This document shows, in pieces, positions 1-13,300 of a stretch of DNA of 64,000 nt. The translations under genes were made by a program, and so were the position numbers. The DNA comes from Bombyx mori. Its lineage: Eukaryota > Arthropoda > Insecta > Lepidoptera > Bombycidae. Every line of letters starts with the position of its first letter. The stretch's first letter is position 1. The notes beneath the pieces were generated by a model. That model did no database searches, was not told the DNA's origin, and saw only the letters and a list, made by a program, of their open reading frames with translations. The stretch is from the NCBI RefSeq assembly GCF_030269925.1, contig NC_085131.1, positions 5,937,501-6,001,500 of the forward strand, given 5' to 3'.

Positions 1-1117
1 ACGAAATCCACGAGAAGATATGGTCTTATTTATTGTAAGGCAACAAAAGATCCTTTAACAAAACCGCCAATTTTATTGAAATTGACAGTCTTTTGTAGCA
101 TATATTAACTTTATCAGGCAATGGATACCAGGGTGCGGAGTGTGGCTTATAACTGGACAGGATCCACCGGACAGCAATAAATTATTATCCCCAGGAAAAG
201 ATGACGCGTCACTGCCACATATGACCATATTTACAGAGTTTGGTGATCTTAATTTACAACAAAAAATTACTGTTTTCAAAAGGTACATTTTCTATATATC
301 ATAAAAATGTTTCACGGTTGTCTTTATGTAAATAGTATTACTTTACCAGCTCTTGCCACGGTTTCTCACTGAAATTAAAAATTTTGATAAGAACCCATTA
401 AATAATGGTAATCAAATGATCACTCCAAACTTTTTTCTAATATAAAACAAAGACGTAATTGACTTTTAAAATTAAAAAAAAATTACTGGTGGTAGGACCT
501 CTTGTGTCCGCACGGGTAGGTACCACCACCCTGCCTATTTCTGCCGTGAAGTTGTAATGCGTTTCGGTTTAAAGGGTGAGGCAGCCGTTGTAACTATACT
601 GAGACCTTAGAACTCCATATCTCAAGGTGGGTGGCGGAATTTACTTTTAAAATTAAAAAAAATTACTGGTGGTAGGACCTCTTGTGTGTCCGCACGGGTA
701 GGTACCACCACCCTGCCTATTTCTGGCGTGAAGTTGTAATGCGTTTCGGTTAGAAAGGTGAAGCAGCTGTTGTAACTATACTGAGACCTTAGAACTCCAT
801 ATCTGAAGGTGGGTGGCGGAATTTACGTTGTAGATATTTATGGGCTCCGGTAACCACTTAACACCAGGTGGACTGTGAACTCGTCCACTTATCTATGCAA
901 TAAAAAAACTTATAAAATAAATATAAAACTTTTTTACAGATTTATATCTTGGCCGGAGTTTGAACAATGTCAGTTTAGAATAACTATGGAGAATAATCTG
1001 CCGAAATCTGTAACTCAGTTTGAAGATGATGATAAAGATTCAATCCCAACGATTACACACATAGACCACATGGACCATTCGGACACGGAAGTGGATTCGC
1101 AAGAGTTTGATAAATAA
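1..1117 (+). CDS. 3' end of an unrecognised protein-coding gene (three terminal exons)
   Basis: Three exons join in phase: 1-34 (donor GTAAGG), 118-282 (acceptor TTTATCAG, donor GTACAT) and 940-1117 (acceptor TTTTTTACAG, stop TAA). Reading from base 3 this gives 124 residues, beginning EIHEKIWSYLLQW and ending DSQEFDK. The first part is hydrophobic and tryptophan-rich (WIPGCGVWLITG); the last 40 residues are acidic and histidine-rich (TQFEDDDKD, HIDHMDHSD), as in a disordered tail. I do not recognise the family and assign no function. An AATAAA overlaps the stop codon (1113-1118), with another candidate about 70 bases on. The second intron carries two partial Bm1 copies. The gene runs tail-to-tail toward aftiphilin. 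The evidence is the agreement of splice signals and phase across three exons; the upstream part is outside the window. Confidence 0.6.
460..905 (+). repeat. Two tandem partial Bm1 SINE copies
   Basis: Both copies carry the Bm1 body (ACTGGTGGTAGGACCTCTTG, then the TACCACCACCCTGCC segment). Each is preceded by the same ACTTTTAAAATT leader, at 462 and 643, so a unit of about 181 bp was duplicated. The second copy continues to the SINE 3' end at about 900. Confidence 0.75.
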
Positions 1118-2108
1118 AACAGTTTTTTCTATAGTATATGCGTTTAACTTCTCTTTTATAGCATTCAAACAAACAGTGAAATAAATAAAGTAAATAATTA
1201 TAACGGAATAATATTTCGTAAGTGAATAAATATCATGTGGTTTCTATAAAATACTGAAAAATAATTTCAATAAATTAAATTTGTTGTTACTAAACATAAA
1301 TAATACCTTGTCTGCATAAATTTGCTAAAATAATATAAATTGCAAATAATACCTAATGAATGTGACTTACATACTTTTTCTCATTTTGAAATTGTACATT
1401 GTGATGAAAACGTCTGTAGATTTAATAATTTATTTTATATTATTCACAATATATACAGATATGTATTATACCAATTTACAATTTATTACTTTTTTTATAA
1501 ACTTAATTATAAAATTTCTTTAACTTAAATTAATTTCGTTAATTATATTCTACGTACAATGATAAGGACGGGTATCACACTAACACTCGATAAACGAGCA
1601 GTTACAATTAGAATTCTACACTAATATTCCACTACTCACAATTATTAAGTATTACATGTTTTGAAATGTTTCAACTATTGATTTCTATGGCTTCAACTAC
1701 ATTCAGTTAACTCTGTACATAAGACAAACCTGTTGTTACGAACAGCTTTTACTTAGTGTGAATCGAATTTATAAATTTTTCATTAAAGTACCTTCATTCT
1801 ACAAAGGTACAGTTGGTTTTCGACATCTAATTTTGACGTGCCTCACACGTCCATCTTAAAACCTTTAAATTATATTGAAATATTGCAAGATTCTATTCAG
1901 TAAGCAGGTAACACAGGACTAGGAAACCGACCGAAACTTATTAAGTATTTTAATGTTTCAAGAATAGTTTTAAAACTTAAATATTAATTTTATATATTTA
2001 TAAAGATCACAATACATATATTAAAAAGCTACGCCCTTCACCAGATTATTGTTATATCAAATTAAGTACATACATTCGTTATAACTATATTAAAATTCGA
2101 TAACTTTG
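1118..2108. other. Gene-free AT-rich stretch between convergent genes
   Basis: This holds the 3' flanks of the 1-1117 gene (+) and of aftiphilin (-). AATAAA-type signals occur near 1175-1195 on the plus strand. I see no convincing coding frame or recognisable repeat. Confidence 0.5.
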
Positions 2109-5100
2109 TTATAAATTTTGGAAATGCTTCTCAGTGTGTGTCTTTAAATTATTGGACTTGGGGGTAATATAATTTAAACCTGGAATATCAAGTGGTATTT
2201 CACTTTTTCTCGCGATAAATTTATTGGTACTTTTCTGGGAATTTAAATTAGTGTGAACGTTTAGGCTTATTGTGCTTAGACCGTTCTGTGGTTTTACAGA
2301 AGGACTCGAAACGAATTCCGACCACTCGTCCTCGTCCACTGTGTGCTTTTTGGCGGAAACCTGTGGCTTACCCGATACGAATTCGCCCCAAACATCGTCC
2401 TCTGCTGTTAAATTGTTAACGGTTGTTTTAATACTGTGACTAGGTGAGCTCTTGTTCGGGTTCACGCTCAAGTCTGTTTTTAAGGAATGTAACGTTTCAA
2501 CGGGATTAAATCTTGACAGATCCTGCAAATCTATACCCGGGTTGGGCCAATTGATTTGCGAGAAGCTTTCTAAAGTTAGGGGTTGCAAAATTTGCCCAGT
2601 GCTTTGTTGAGCTATCGGAGGCGAAAAAACAGGAACAATCGATGTCGGTTGTAAGATATTACTGTGGATGATAGGGTTCACCGCCATAAAATTATTCGAA
2701 ACATCCTTTGTTTTAGATCCTGTTCCAAACACAGTTTCGCTGTCGTTTGCATTGTTTGATTCTGTTGAGTTGTACAATGAATACGTGTTTGGGTTATCGC
2801 TTCTAATTTTAGGAAAATCACATTCAAAGTTTACGTCTTGAACCATATTGTGAGCTGTATTTTTAATATTAATATCTTTACAATTCGTTAGACTCTTGGC
2901 CGGAACTTGTGTTGGTAATGCTGATTGGAATGTATCGAAGTCGTCATCAGTGTTACTAAAAGTTACTGATTCACTATTTAGCGTTAAATCTTCTTTTAAA
3001 GGTTTTTGAATAGAATCGTTTACTGACGAATCAATTTTAATTTCTAGTTGGTTTGAAGTTTGGTTACCACTCCATGAAGAGCTTGAAGCGAACTCTGCAA
3101 AATCATTAAATACTTCTTTCACCTCCCCAGGATCTGGCCAGTTTAGGGTGGGAAATATGGGTTCCATTTTAATCGGTTGTAATATTTGGGTCTGATATGT
3201 TACAGTCTGCGAAACGGAACTCTCTGAAGCCATGTTAGGTGGATTTGAATTATTTTGTTGTATTGTTTGACTTCTTTCTGCTGTTGAATTAGTGGCACAT
3301 GGAGTACTTTTAAAATCTTGAAATTCCCAGTACTCGTCGTCATCATCAGATTTGTGATTAGATGAACGTGATACAGAACACTCTGTAAACTTCTCTGCAA
3401 TAGCTTCATGTTTATTTTCAGTCGTTTGAGGTATAAGAACTGTTGGCTGACTGTCGTAATGTATTGTTTTCGATCGAGGTATTTCTGAATCGGTCGGTGT
3501 AAATATATGTGTGTCCGGTAAACTTATCTGTCGTATTGGTTGCACATTAATAGTGCTTGAATATATCTTTTCAGCTTTTGTCGTTGCTATAGCGTCAAAC
3601 ACATGCAAGTCAGTAGGTCGATTTTCAGGAGTTGTTCTTACGTTTTCAGTCTTGCAAGCTGAAACATGTGAAAATACACAGTGATGAATTACACAATGAT
3701 TCACACTAACACTGGATGCAACTTTAAAGAGAAGTTGCGAAATGTCAATTCGCTGGGTTGAAACAGGAACATACTGGATATAAATAGGCTGTACGTGTAT
3801 TTTGGCAAAGTACACTAGATTAGAAAAGGATAACCAGTTTTTATACATAATTCACCTTGCGAAGAAATCTGTTAAGGGTCCACGATTTGCTGTACCATCT
3901 TTGCAGAAGATGTCAGCATCTTCGAAAAGGGCTAAGAAATATGTTGTCAAAATCTAAACGACAAAAGATGGCATGTATACACACATCATCAAACCGAACA
4001 TCATAAAGAAATGCTGGCTTAGGCAGAATATCTCACAGTTCACTTTGTGTTAAGTAATTACCCACCTGACCATCTAAGGTCGAAGTTTTGGTTGACTGGG
4101 CAGTTAAAATGTTAGAGGTTTTGCGGAGGGAAAATATCATAGATTTTTACTTTACTTTATGGCGTAGTTAGTTGGATTAATAAAGCGAATTAACCTAAAG
4201 GATGCTCCTTTAATCTAACTGGTCCAAAAAATGGACTGACCAATATTAATTTATAGAAGAAATACATTTCAATACTCACTCCAGCTCTAACCGCTGACCG
4301 AATAGTTCTCTAAAGATACATGTATGTGATCCTAGCTTCTTCGAGCTACTATTGTTACTTTACCATCTTCCGTAAGTAACACTTGTAATCTTTCCTTATA
4401 TACGCAGGAAAATAGAAAGCTTAAGTCACTCTGACCGAGCTTATTCTCATTTCATTAAAAGATTTCTACTCAGTGTGCTTAGTGCGAGTTTTTTAACGTT
4501 CTCGATAGAGTAAAAGTAACTCAAATTTGTATGCAGTTGGAACAGCGCCCCTAGCGGAAAACGTAGGCTAACATTCCAACTCCATGCAAATTTGATTTAA
4601 CTTTTACGCTATCGAGAACGTTAAAAAACTCGCACTAAGCACACAGATCATTTGATTACAAGGAGCGCCCGGTCGACTTTCAAGATGATATTCAATTTCT
4701 ATTAGAAAACTCATATTTTTCTAAGGAGTTTTCTTCATTTTCCATGATAATGATATATTTGAAAATTAACAAATAGAGCCCTTAATGTTTATGAGCACTT
4801 AGCGAAATTTTATTCTCAACTGTTATTCTAATTCGATTGAACGACTAACGCCGAGCTCACTTCTCAAAAAATACAGGATTTTTTATTGTGATATCTACGG
4901 GTTTCATCACTTACCACTTAATGGATTTATAAGTTCGTTCACCCATCTACACCATATAAAAAAAAAAAAATTGATAAAATCCTGATAACTTTCTCGTCTA
5001 ATATTTACGTGTCTGAAATTACTAAGCTTTAGGTATAAGTATATGTAGGATTCAATATTTTTACTTATGGTAGGCAAAGCATTTTCATTATTGTATTTTC

Positions 5101-8100
5101 CTAATACAATACCATTATTAATTTTTTCGATCTTTCGAGCATTTCCCTTTAAAACTTAAAATGACAATTGTAAATTTACTTACCATTTGACAGTAATTCG
5201 GATATCTTGAGATTTGAATGATTATGAGCCATTTGGTCTAGTGTGGCCATTAGGTGTTCTAAGTCAAGGAGGAGAGCCTCAGCATAAGTGACTATAGGAA
5301 TTGAGGATAAGGTCCAAGCGGATAAATTACAATTTGGGTGATAGTTAGTAATCCATGTGCAAGACATGCAAAAGAATATTAGAATGTGATTTTTAGTAGA
5401 AGCATATTTGCATTTATCATATACTCAACTATCTAATTAGCCTTATTTGTATACTTAGCTAACACTTGTTAGCTTTTGTTCTGGCAACTTAATGTGCAAA
5501 CTGTGAGCATAATATTTTGATACTATATCATGATTATTGTGCATTTTTACTAGTGAACTCCATTCAATGGAGTTCATTGGTAGTGGTGCAATCTTTTATG
5601 TACAATAATTTTTGGTAGAATTCCACCTTTTTCCTAATTGAAAATGTTTCTTTTTTTTTTACACTAAGTAACAATTATTTATATTTCACGAGTTAATTAT
5701 TTCAATAAACACTTGAATAATTTGTTACTCACATAATTCTTATTGTTTATGTCATTATACATATTATGTACTTACACTGTTGTCCTTCAACCGGATCCAC
5801 CCATGGAGTGCTTTTACTTGTAGACTTCTCATTGGGGACATCTTCATTGGGAGATAATACTGATGATGATGTAGACTTCTGCGGTTGTAGAGGAGCTGCT
5901 CCTAAGTTCGCTGCATATTTGGGCATACTGTGATTCCACTTGTGACCAAAAAGCTGCAATTTTTTTTGTTATTTGTCAATCTTATCTTATTCTCCTCAGA
6001 GGTCATTTGAGATTTAATTACGCAATGTCGAAAAATACTCTACAAGGGAAATAAATTCAGATTATTTACACAGACAAGTCTAACAAGAATTATATGGAGA
6101 AATTGCCAACTCCAATCAACAAAAATCCAAAATGTCTGTGTTATTTAAACAATCCATGTCCAAGATTCAATTATAAATTGCATTGGTATTATGATAGTGT
6201 TACTCTTTTAAACGTGAATAAAAAGTTGTTTAGGCAGGTTATAGAAGCAGGCAGGACAGTACTACTGCCTGATGTAGTTCAGAAATAATAGTATGTTATT
6301 GAGACCAGGGGCACATACCCTTATCTTCCAAATATTAGCTAAACAAGGTCCTTTGACTTAATAATTGTAATTGTAATGGTAATTGGCTCAAACCAAAGCA
6401 GTTAGCAATTAGCTTAAGCCAAGCATTTCAAAGACTCGAGTGAGGTGAAAGCAGTGTCTGATTTGACCAATGTGTGTGTGTGAATCAATCACTATAATAA
6501 GTAGACATTTTAAAAGTACAAAAAGCTTGAAACTGGGTTCATAAAACATTTTTAGTTTTGAAAGTATGAACAAAATATTTAAATAATTTTGAAATACATA
6601 TATTTCAATATAATTAGTTATATTAGATTAGATATAGTTATACTATATATACTTAAAAAGAGCCAATTGTGTAAAACATGAAATATATGATTATTTACTT
6701 TACTCACAATATTTCTGGAATCAATGCATAATGCCCTTAATAGGGTTTTTTGACCAAAAGAATGATTCCAATTAACTATGTAAGGCTGTCTAACATCAGT
6801 TTCTGTTAAATGCCCCCATGTTTCACCCAGCACAGATTCTATAGAAATATTTATTTCATTTTGAGGTTTTACTATTTCATCTTCAAATATACATTGTAAT
6901 ACTTTATTTATATTCTCTATAACTGGAACACTACTGTCACTTGAATGCAAATTAAATACAGCTGTGCCTGGATCATCTAGCTGTGAGGTTAATGTATTTC
7001 CATCATGAGGGACCGATGACTTGAAATCATCGAAATCACCAAAATCATCATCATCATCTTCACTATTTGAATTTGAGTCTTTAAGGGCACTGTCACTGAT
7101 ATTTTCAACAATATCTCTACTTTCTGATGCCGTGCAGCTTTCATTTGATTTTAGTGTTTGACTATCATTATTTGGGTTCACTATAAAATCTCCAAACTCT
7201 GAATTGCTATCATCACAATTCGAGGATGTATTTTGTAATTGACTTTGATTGTCATCAAAATTTGCTGTGAAAGTACCAAAATCTGAGTTGACTTCCTCAG
7301 TTTCCCAAGGATTGGTGTAGTTCTCAATAATGACAGATGTATTGTCAGTTTGTTTTGAATTGAAATCATCAAATTCACCAAAATCATCATTTGGATCATT
7401 TTCTAATTTAGTGTTATTTAATCCATGTTGAAGGTCAATGACAGAATTATCATCAATTTCTGTTTCAATTGGAGCATTCTGTAGTGTGTCTCTAATAATT
7501 TCATCTTCTACCATTTCAACTTGTTGATCTGTGGTTTCCTTTTCTTCTTCAACAGGTATGAAATGAAAATTTTCCCCTGTACTAATACCCTCTTCACGTA
7601 ATTTTTTTATAAATTCATTTTTCACATTTGTGTTTGCTGAATTATGTACAACTTTACCTTCAACAGGATCCTTAGCTGAATCATTCACTGAATCTTTAGC
7701 TGAATCATTCAGTTCACTGAGTGATCCCACATCATCTATTTGTAAATTCAAATCTTCTATGTTAGTATCTTCTTCATATTTTATTTTATTTTGTATAGTG
7801 GGGTTTGAATCTATTACTATATCAGATTGCTTTGTGTTTTCATCCTCCAAAACGGAATTGCCTTGCAAGTCATTATGTTTTAATGATGAGATTTCGACAC
7901 TATATGATGAATAGTGTCCATAGTAATCACTACATTCTTCATCATCCTGAGATACTAAAATATTTAAAAAAGTTATTTCACATTTTTAATGTTCATCGGT
8001 TTTGGTATAAAACAAGTCCTAGATCATGCATAATTGGTTGATCTAGGTCTTGTATAATTGATTGTTATTAAATATATGGAACGAGTTCGAAATAATAATA

Positions 8101-8291
8101 ATAAATAGAATAGAAATGAATGTAACTAGTTAAAGTTTAGTTATGTGTTTACAAGATTGAGACAGGTAATATGACTTATTCAATTTCATAGACTTACGAT
8201 TATATTGAACGTCGAATTCTTCAAGATCTTTTTCATCTTCGCATTGTTCAGGAGGAGGTGGTGTACTGCAGACAAGTGGAGGAATCGACAT
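2109..8291 (-). CDS. Aftph: Aftiphilin (clathrin and adaptor accessory protein), 5 coding exons
   Basis: Exons in transcription order: 8291-8198, 7954-6708, 5953-5776, 5291-5184 and 3658-2109. All junctions are GT-AG, phases 1, 0, 1, 1 agree, and the total is 3177 nt (1058 aa plus stop). The N-terminus MSIPPLVCSTPPPP is typical of aftiphilins. Residues of exon 2 carry repeated acidic-phenylalanine motifs (FGEFDDF, DFGTF, EFGDF, DFGDFDDF), which in this family bind adaptor ear domains. The clathrin-binding region (ETWGHL, then NW, then IDSRNI) ends exon 2 near residue 447 and continues in exon 3 with YAANLG. Exon 5 adds WxxF-type motifs (EYWEF, VWGEF, EWSEF) and two copies of an ILQP..NWP(D/N)PG module. 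Aftiphilin acts in clathrin trafficking at the trans-Golgi and endosomes. The human protein is of similar size. Start chosen as the first ATG of a splice-compatible exon. Confidence 0.92.
4473..4644. mobile_element. Foldback MITE, family A copy 1 (intron of aftiphilin)
   Basis: This is a near-perfect palindrome: arms of about 70 bp starting GTGTGCTTAGTGCGAG flank a short loop containing CAGCGCCCCTAG. Related copies lie at 18710-18832 and 30692-30845. No transposase is encoded. Confidence 0.85.
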
Positions 8292-8572
8292 CTTAAGCAA
8301 TACAAAAGGTCACGAATGTTTTACGTCGTTACTCATAAATGTATCTCATACTATATTCATCACCTATCTCATAAATGACTACATAACACTGTTTGATTAT
8401 TAAAAGTATTTTTTCATGTAGATATTAAGGACAGCTGTTTTATAAATTGACAAAATTTTGCTACGAAACGAAATATTGCAAATGACAATGAATATGGACA
8501 GACGACATTAATGACAATAAAACTGACAAGTGACAACTGTTGTCAACAGTAATTGTACTAAATTACCAGAAT
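8292..8572. promoter_or_regulatory. Presumed aftiphilin promoter/5' flank, truncated by a LINE insertion
   Basis: Only 281 bp separate the aftiphilin ATG from the 5' edge of the LINE at 8573. No TATA box is evident. The assignment rests on position alone. Confidence 0.35.
8561..8572. repeat. Left target-site duplication of the full-length LINE
   Basis: AATTACCAGAAT here is repeated exactly at 14238-14249, directly after the poly(A) tail. Confidence 0.9.
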
Positions 8573-8779
8573 GAGGGAAGCGCGGGAAACTTGATTGTAG
8601 ACGTACGCGTTTTTCCGACTTATAAATAATTTTATTTTAAATTTTGGATTGGATCAGTAGTTTAGTGTAGTTTGTATATTAATATTTGTTTTTTTTTAAG
8701 TTTTATTTATTTAAATTTTATTTAAAAGTGAATTAGGACTCTTATTGGTAAGTTTTTTTCTCCTTAACTTTTGCTCCTT

Positions 8780-10330
8780 ATGGAGCCGCCTGATGACCCT
8801 GGGGGCGGAGAAGTCCCTGGGGTCGGTTACAATGTAACAATCTCAAATGAATCTGGAATGGAAACCGATGGATCCGTTAAATCTAGCAGTGGTGCTCGAA
8901 AACGAAGAGCCACTGTTAATAAGCATTGCTCTAAATGCCATAAAAAAAGACGAAATCGGAGACGAAGTGAGGGCAAAGAAATAAAACCAAACGAATGTGA
9001 TTGCATACCTTTGTTTAATAATAACACTAACACCCAAAGTATTTCTCCTCCCCAATTCACTGACTCGCAACTGAATTCCAATCAGTCCAATCAGTACAAA
9101 AAACCAGAATCAGTAGCTCGATTAACTTATCAGGCAAGTGATGCAGCACCATATGTCGTTCATGTGCAAAAAATACAGCAAACTTCTAATGACAATGTTA
9201 CTGTTCACCCTATCGCTTTTGGTCGTTTTTTAAAAAGGCATTCTATCCACAACATCGTTAATGGAAGCTTAAAACGAATTGGCCGTAATAGACTGTCTCT
9301 ATCTTTTAACAATTACCAGGACGCAAATTCTTTCTTAAACAGCCCTGCTTTACAATCCGCCGAGTATAAGGTTTTTATCCCAACGTTTACTGTGACCCGT
9401 ATGGGTGTTGTAAGAGGCATACCTGCTGAGTGGTCAGATGAAGAAGTTATGGAAAATATTAATTTACCTGTTGGATGCGGTCCAATTTTAAAAGTAAGAA
9501 GAATGAGACGGCGTATCATTACTAGTAATGGCACTGAATTTAAGGCTACTGAAACTGTGGTTCTCACCTTTGATGGGCAAATTCTACCTAAGCGAATTTT
9601 TATTTGCTACACTGCTCTCCCAGTAGATCTTTACATTTTCCCCACAATACAATGTTACAATTGTTGCAGATTTGGTCATGTAAAAGCATTATGTAGGTCA
9701 AAACCAAAATGTTTCAAGTGTGGCCAAGACCATACTGCTGACCAGTGCTCTATCCTAGAGGAAGATGCTCATTGTTGTTTATGCCAAGGTTCCCATTTTG
9801 CCACAAGTAAAAGATGTTTAGAATTTGAGCGCCAAAAAGCCATTAAAGAAACTATGGCCAAGAGCTGTATTTCATACGCTGAAGCATCTAGAATTCATGC
9901 ACCCATTTCTAAAATATCTTATGCTGATGCTTTACTTTCTTCTTCCAATGTCGGGGCTTCTACTATTTCTACTCCTCGATATGAACAGCCTCATAAACAA
10001 CCTTTACGTAACTCTTACAAAAAGACTGTTTTTCTTAAACCAAAATCTGTTCCTGAGCTATCTAAAGGATATGACAAAAAAACACAACAAGAATTAATTA
10101 AGGATTATGATATGCCCTCACCCAGAAATGGTATTGCATTAAACTCAAATAACCATAATGAATTGACATTACAATCAATTGCAGACCTCATTAAAATTCT
10201 CATTAACACTTTATCACAGTCTAATATTCTTCCACCGTCCAACGCTGCCCCTTTAATTGACACTATCGTTAACTTACCAAATTATATTAATAATGGACAA
10301 GCAAGCCAAAGCTCTACAGTGGAACTGTAG
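8780..10330 (+). CDS. LINE ORF1: nucleic-acid-binding Gag-like protein
   Basis: The product is 516 residues from the ATG at 8780 (MEPPDDPGGGEV); the frame is open a little further upstream without an ATG. The N-terminal part is basic (RKRRA, KKRRNRRR). The middle resembles the RNA-recognition-like region of insect LINE ORF1 proteins. Three consecutive zinc knuckles follow near residues 291-355: CYNCCRFGHVKALC (CX2CX4HX4C), CFKCGQDHTADQC and a CX2CX3H motif (CCLCQGSH). Such proteins coat the element RNA and act as chaperones in target-primed reverse transcription. The C-terminal 150 residues are low in recognisable features. The stop at 10330 overlaps the start of ORF2 by 38 nt, suggesting coupled or reinitiated translation. 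Confidence 0.92.
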   Translation: MEPPDDPGGGEVPGVGYNVTISNESGMETDGSVKSSSGARKRRATVNKHCSKCHKKRRNRRRSEGKEIKPNECDCIPLFNNNTNTQSISPPQFTDSQLNSNQSNQYKKPESVARLTYQASDAAPYVVHVQKIQQTSNDNVTVHPIAFGRFLKRHSIHNIVNGSLKRIGRNRLSLSFNNYQDANSFLNSPALQSAEYKVFIPTFTVTRMGVVRGIPAEWSDEEVMENINLPVGCGPILKVRRMRRRIITSNGTEFKATETVVLTFDGQILPKRIFICYTALPVDLYIFPTIQCYNCCRFGHVKALCRSKPKCFKCGQDHTADQCSILEEDAHCCLCQGSHFATSKRCLEFERQKAIKETMAKSCISYAEASRIHAPISKISYADALLSSSNVGASTISTPRYEQPHKQPLRNSYKKTVFLKPKSVPELSKGYDKKTQQELIKDYDMPSPRNGIALNSNNHNELTLQSIADLIKILINTLSQSNILPPSNAAPLIDTIVNLPNYINNGQASQSSTVEL

Positions 10331-13300
10331 AAGTGCTTCGTCTAAGAAAAGTGATATTATTTATCTTATAAATAAATATAAACCTTTTATCTTTGCTCTA
10401 CAGGAGACTTGGCTAAAACCAGGTGCTCCTTTTAGGTACTCTGGATATACCTGTCTCCGGGAAGATCGTATTGACGGGTATGGCGGGGTTGCCTTACTTG
10501 TCAAACATCATCTTCCTTTTTCTCACTTTCCTATTCCTTCTCACAGTAATGATTTTTCAATTATTGCTGCTATTGTAAATAATATCTGCTATGTTTCAAT
10601 ATATATCCCTCATCCAAGTTCTTCTATCTTTGTTGAACTTGATTCTATCATTTCTACTCTTCCTAAGCCTTTTATCTTATTAGGCGACTTTAACAGTCAA
10701 CATAGTTCTTGGGGCAGTTCAACAACCAATACATATGGAGTTTCATTGATTGAACTGTTAGATTCCCATAATCTTTGCTTTCTCAACGACGGTTCTGTGA
10801 CCCGGCGGACCTCTCCCAATGAAGGCTCAAGTGTCCCTGATTTAAGCATTTGTACTCCTAGTTTAGCTTCCACTATTTCATGGTCTACACTTTCTTCTTC
10901 ATATGGTAGTGACCACTTCCCTTTACTTCTTAGCTTTCCCTTTCATATTAATTTTCCATTTAGACATTCTCCTAGATTGAAATATCGACTTAATGATGCT
11001 GATTGGGATACCTTTAAAACCCGTATAGAACAAAAGATGACTTCTCTTCCTAATATCTCACATGGTTCAGAATCAGTTTGTGCTGAAGCACTAACTAAAT
11101 TATTTATAGAGGTAGCTGACAAAACATTTCTGCTTAAAAATGGTGCTCTGGGCTTTATTCCATCTCCACCTTGGTGGGATCAAGAATGTTCGGATGCAAT
11201 TAAAAAAAGAAAACAAGTTGAGCTTCAATATTGTGAGAATTGTACATCTGAAAATTTTGATCTGGTTACAGATGCTTTCAAGGCCACTAGTTTATTATTC
11301 AAAAAGAAAAAAGCAGATAGCTGGAAATCTTTTTGTCTCTCTATTTCCCCTAATGTCTGTCCTTCTGTGGTATGGCGTAATATTAGAAGATTCAGGTGTG
11401 CATTTACTGAAACTTCTTCTGGTTTTCTCCCGGCTTCATTAAATAATCAATTCCTGGACAGACTTGCCCCTACTACTGTTCCTGAAAGAATAATTATGCC
11501 TCTGATGCCACTGAACCCCTCTGGTCTCAATAGTCCATTTTCTATGTATGAAATTAAAGGAATACTATCTTCATTAGTAGACTCTGCTCCTGGTGATGAT
11601 GGAATCCCATATTCCTTCATCTCTCATTTAGGTGACCACTCTCTTGAATATATCCTGAAATTGATAAATACAGTCATGTTAACCGGTTCTATTCCTCCAC
11701 GCTGGAAAAATCAGATCATTATACCCATTCTCAAACCTAATAAGAATTCCTCTGATGCAAACTCATATCGTCCTATTGCATTATCTTCGGTCTTGATAAA
11801 ACTCTGTGAACATTTGGTGAAAACTCGCCTTGAATGGTTTATAGAAAGCAATAAATTGCTTTGTGACAGTCAATTTGGTTTCCGTCGAGGGAAGAGTACA
11901 TTGGACAGTATTGCCATCTTTATCACTGACATTTTTTTAGCTTTTTCAAGGAATTATTCTGTTGTTGCCACATTTTTAGATGTACAATCTGCTTATGACA
12001 ATGTAGTGTTGTCAGTTCTCCATAAAAAGCTACAGTATTTGAATGTACCTGTAATGTTATCAAATTTTATCATAAATACTTTATATGAAAGACACATTAC
12101 TCTAATTTTACAAGACTCTACTGTTGCAACCAGAACCTTATGGAGAGGTCTTCCTCAAGGATCAGTCTTAAGTCCCATCTTATATAATATTTATACCCAT
12201 GATATGAAAGCTTCTTTAAGTAATCAGATTTGTATCCTTCAGTATGCTGATGACCTTTTACTTTATTCCATTCATCAATCACCAGCCATTGCTTGCTCAT
12301 TACTGTCCCATTCTCTTAATTTATTAAAAACTTGGCTCGATACTAATGGTCTTGAAATATCCCCCACTAAAAGTGCAGCCATGCTTTTTTCTAGAATGCG
12401 ACTCCCTCCTCCAATCAATGTGTATTTTGGTAATAATATTATCCCTGTTAAAAAATCTGTGAAGTTCCTTGGTGTGTTTTTAGATTCTAAGCTCTCTGGT
12501 ATAAATCATTGTGACTACATTTTTAATAGGTGTGAGCGAACAGTGAACATCCTTAGATGTTTATCCGGTGTATGGTGGGGTGCCCATCCCTTTTGTATGA
12601 AACTCATGTACAATGCTTTAATCCGAAGTATTTTAGACTATGGTACCTTTTTATTATCTCCTGGAAATGTAACCCCTTTAAAAAAGTTAGATAATGTACA
12701 GTCTAAGGCATTAAGATTAATCACAGGAGCTATGAAAACTAGTCCAATTAACGCTTTACAAGTAGAATGCGTTGATTCCCCATTACATCTTAGACGACAA
12801 TATTTATCTGATAAATTCATATTTCGCTCCCTTCAATATGCCAACCATCCTCTCCGATCTAAGCTCCAAGAACTGTCTCAATTATTTACAACTTCAAATT
12901 ATTGGTCAAATAAATCTTCACCTTGTCTCCTTGTAAGCTTCAATAAATTTATTAATATTCAAGCTCCAACTCACACCTTGTCAACTTACCCTTTATTTGG
13001 AACCAATTTTGAATCTCTAAATAATTCTCCAGACATTAGATTCAATATTGGTATAAATAAGGGCGATTCCCACTCAAAGATTACTTTTAATTACTTCTGT
13101 GAGCAAGACTGCCCTGAATACAATTACATATTTACAGATGCCTCTAAACACGGTTCGTCTGGAAATGTAGGCATAGGAGTGTTTCACTTACAAAGTAAAA
13201 CTACAATAAAAATAAAGTTTCCTCCAGAATCCTCGATCTTCACAGGGGAATGTTACGGTGTCTTTGAAGCTTTAAAACTAGTTTTAAGTAAGAAACTTAA

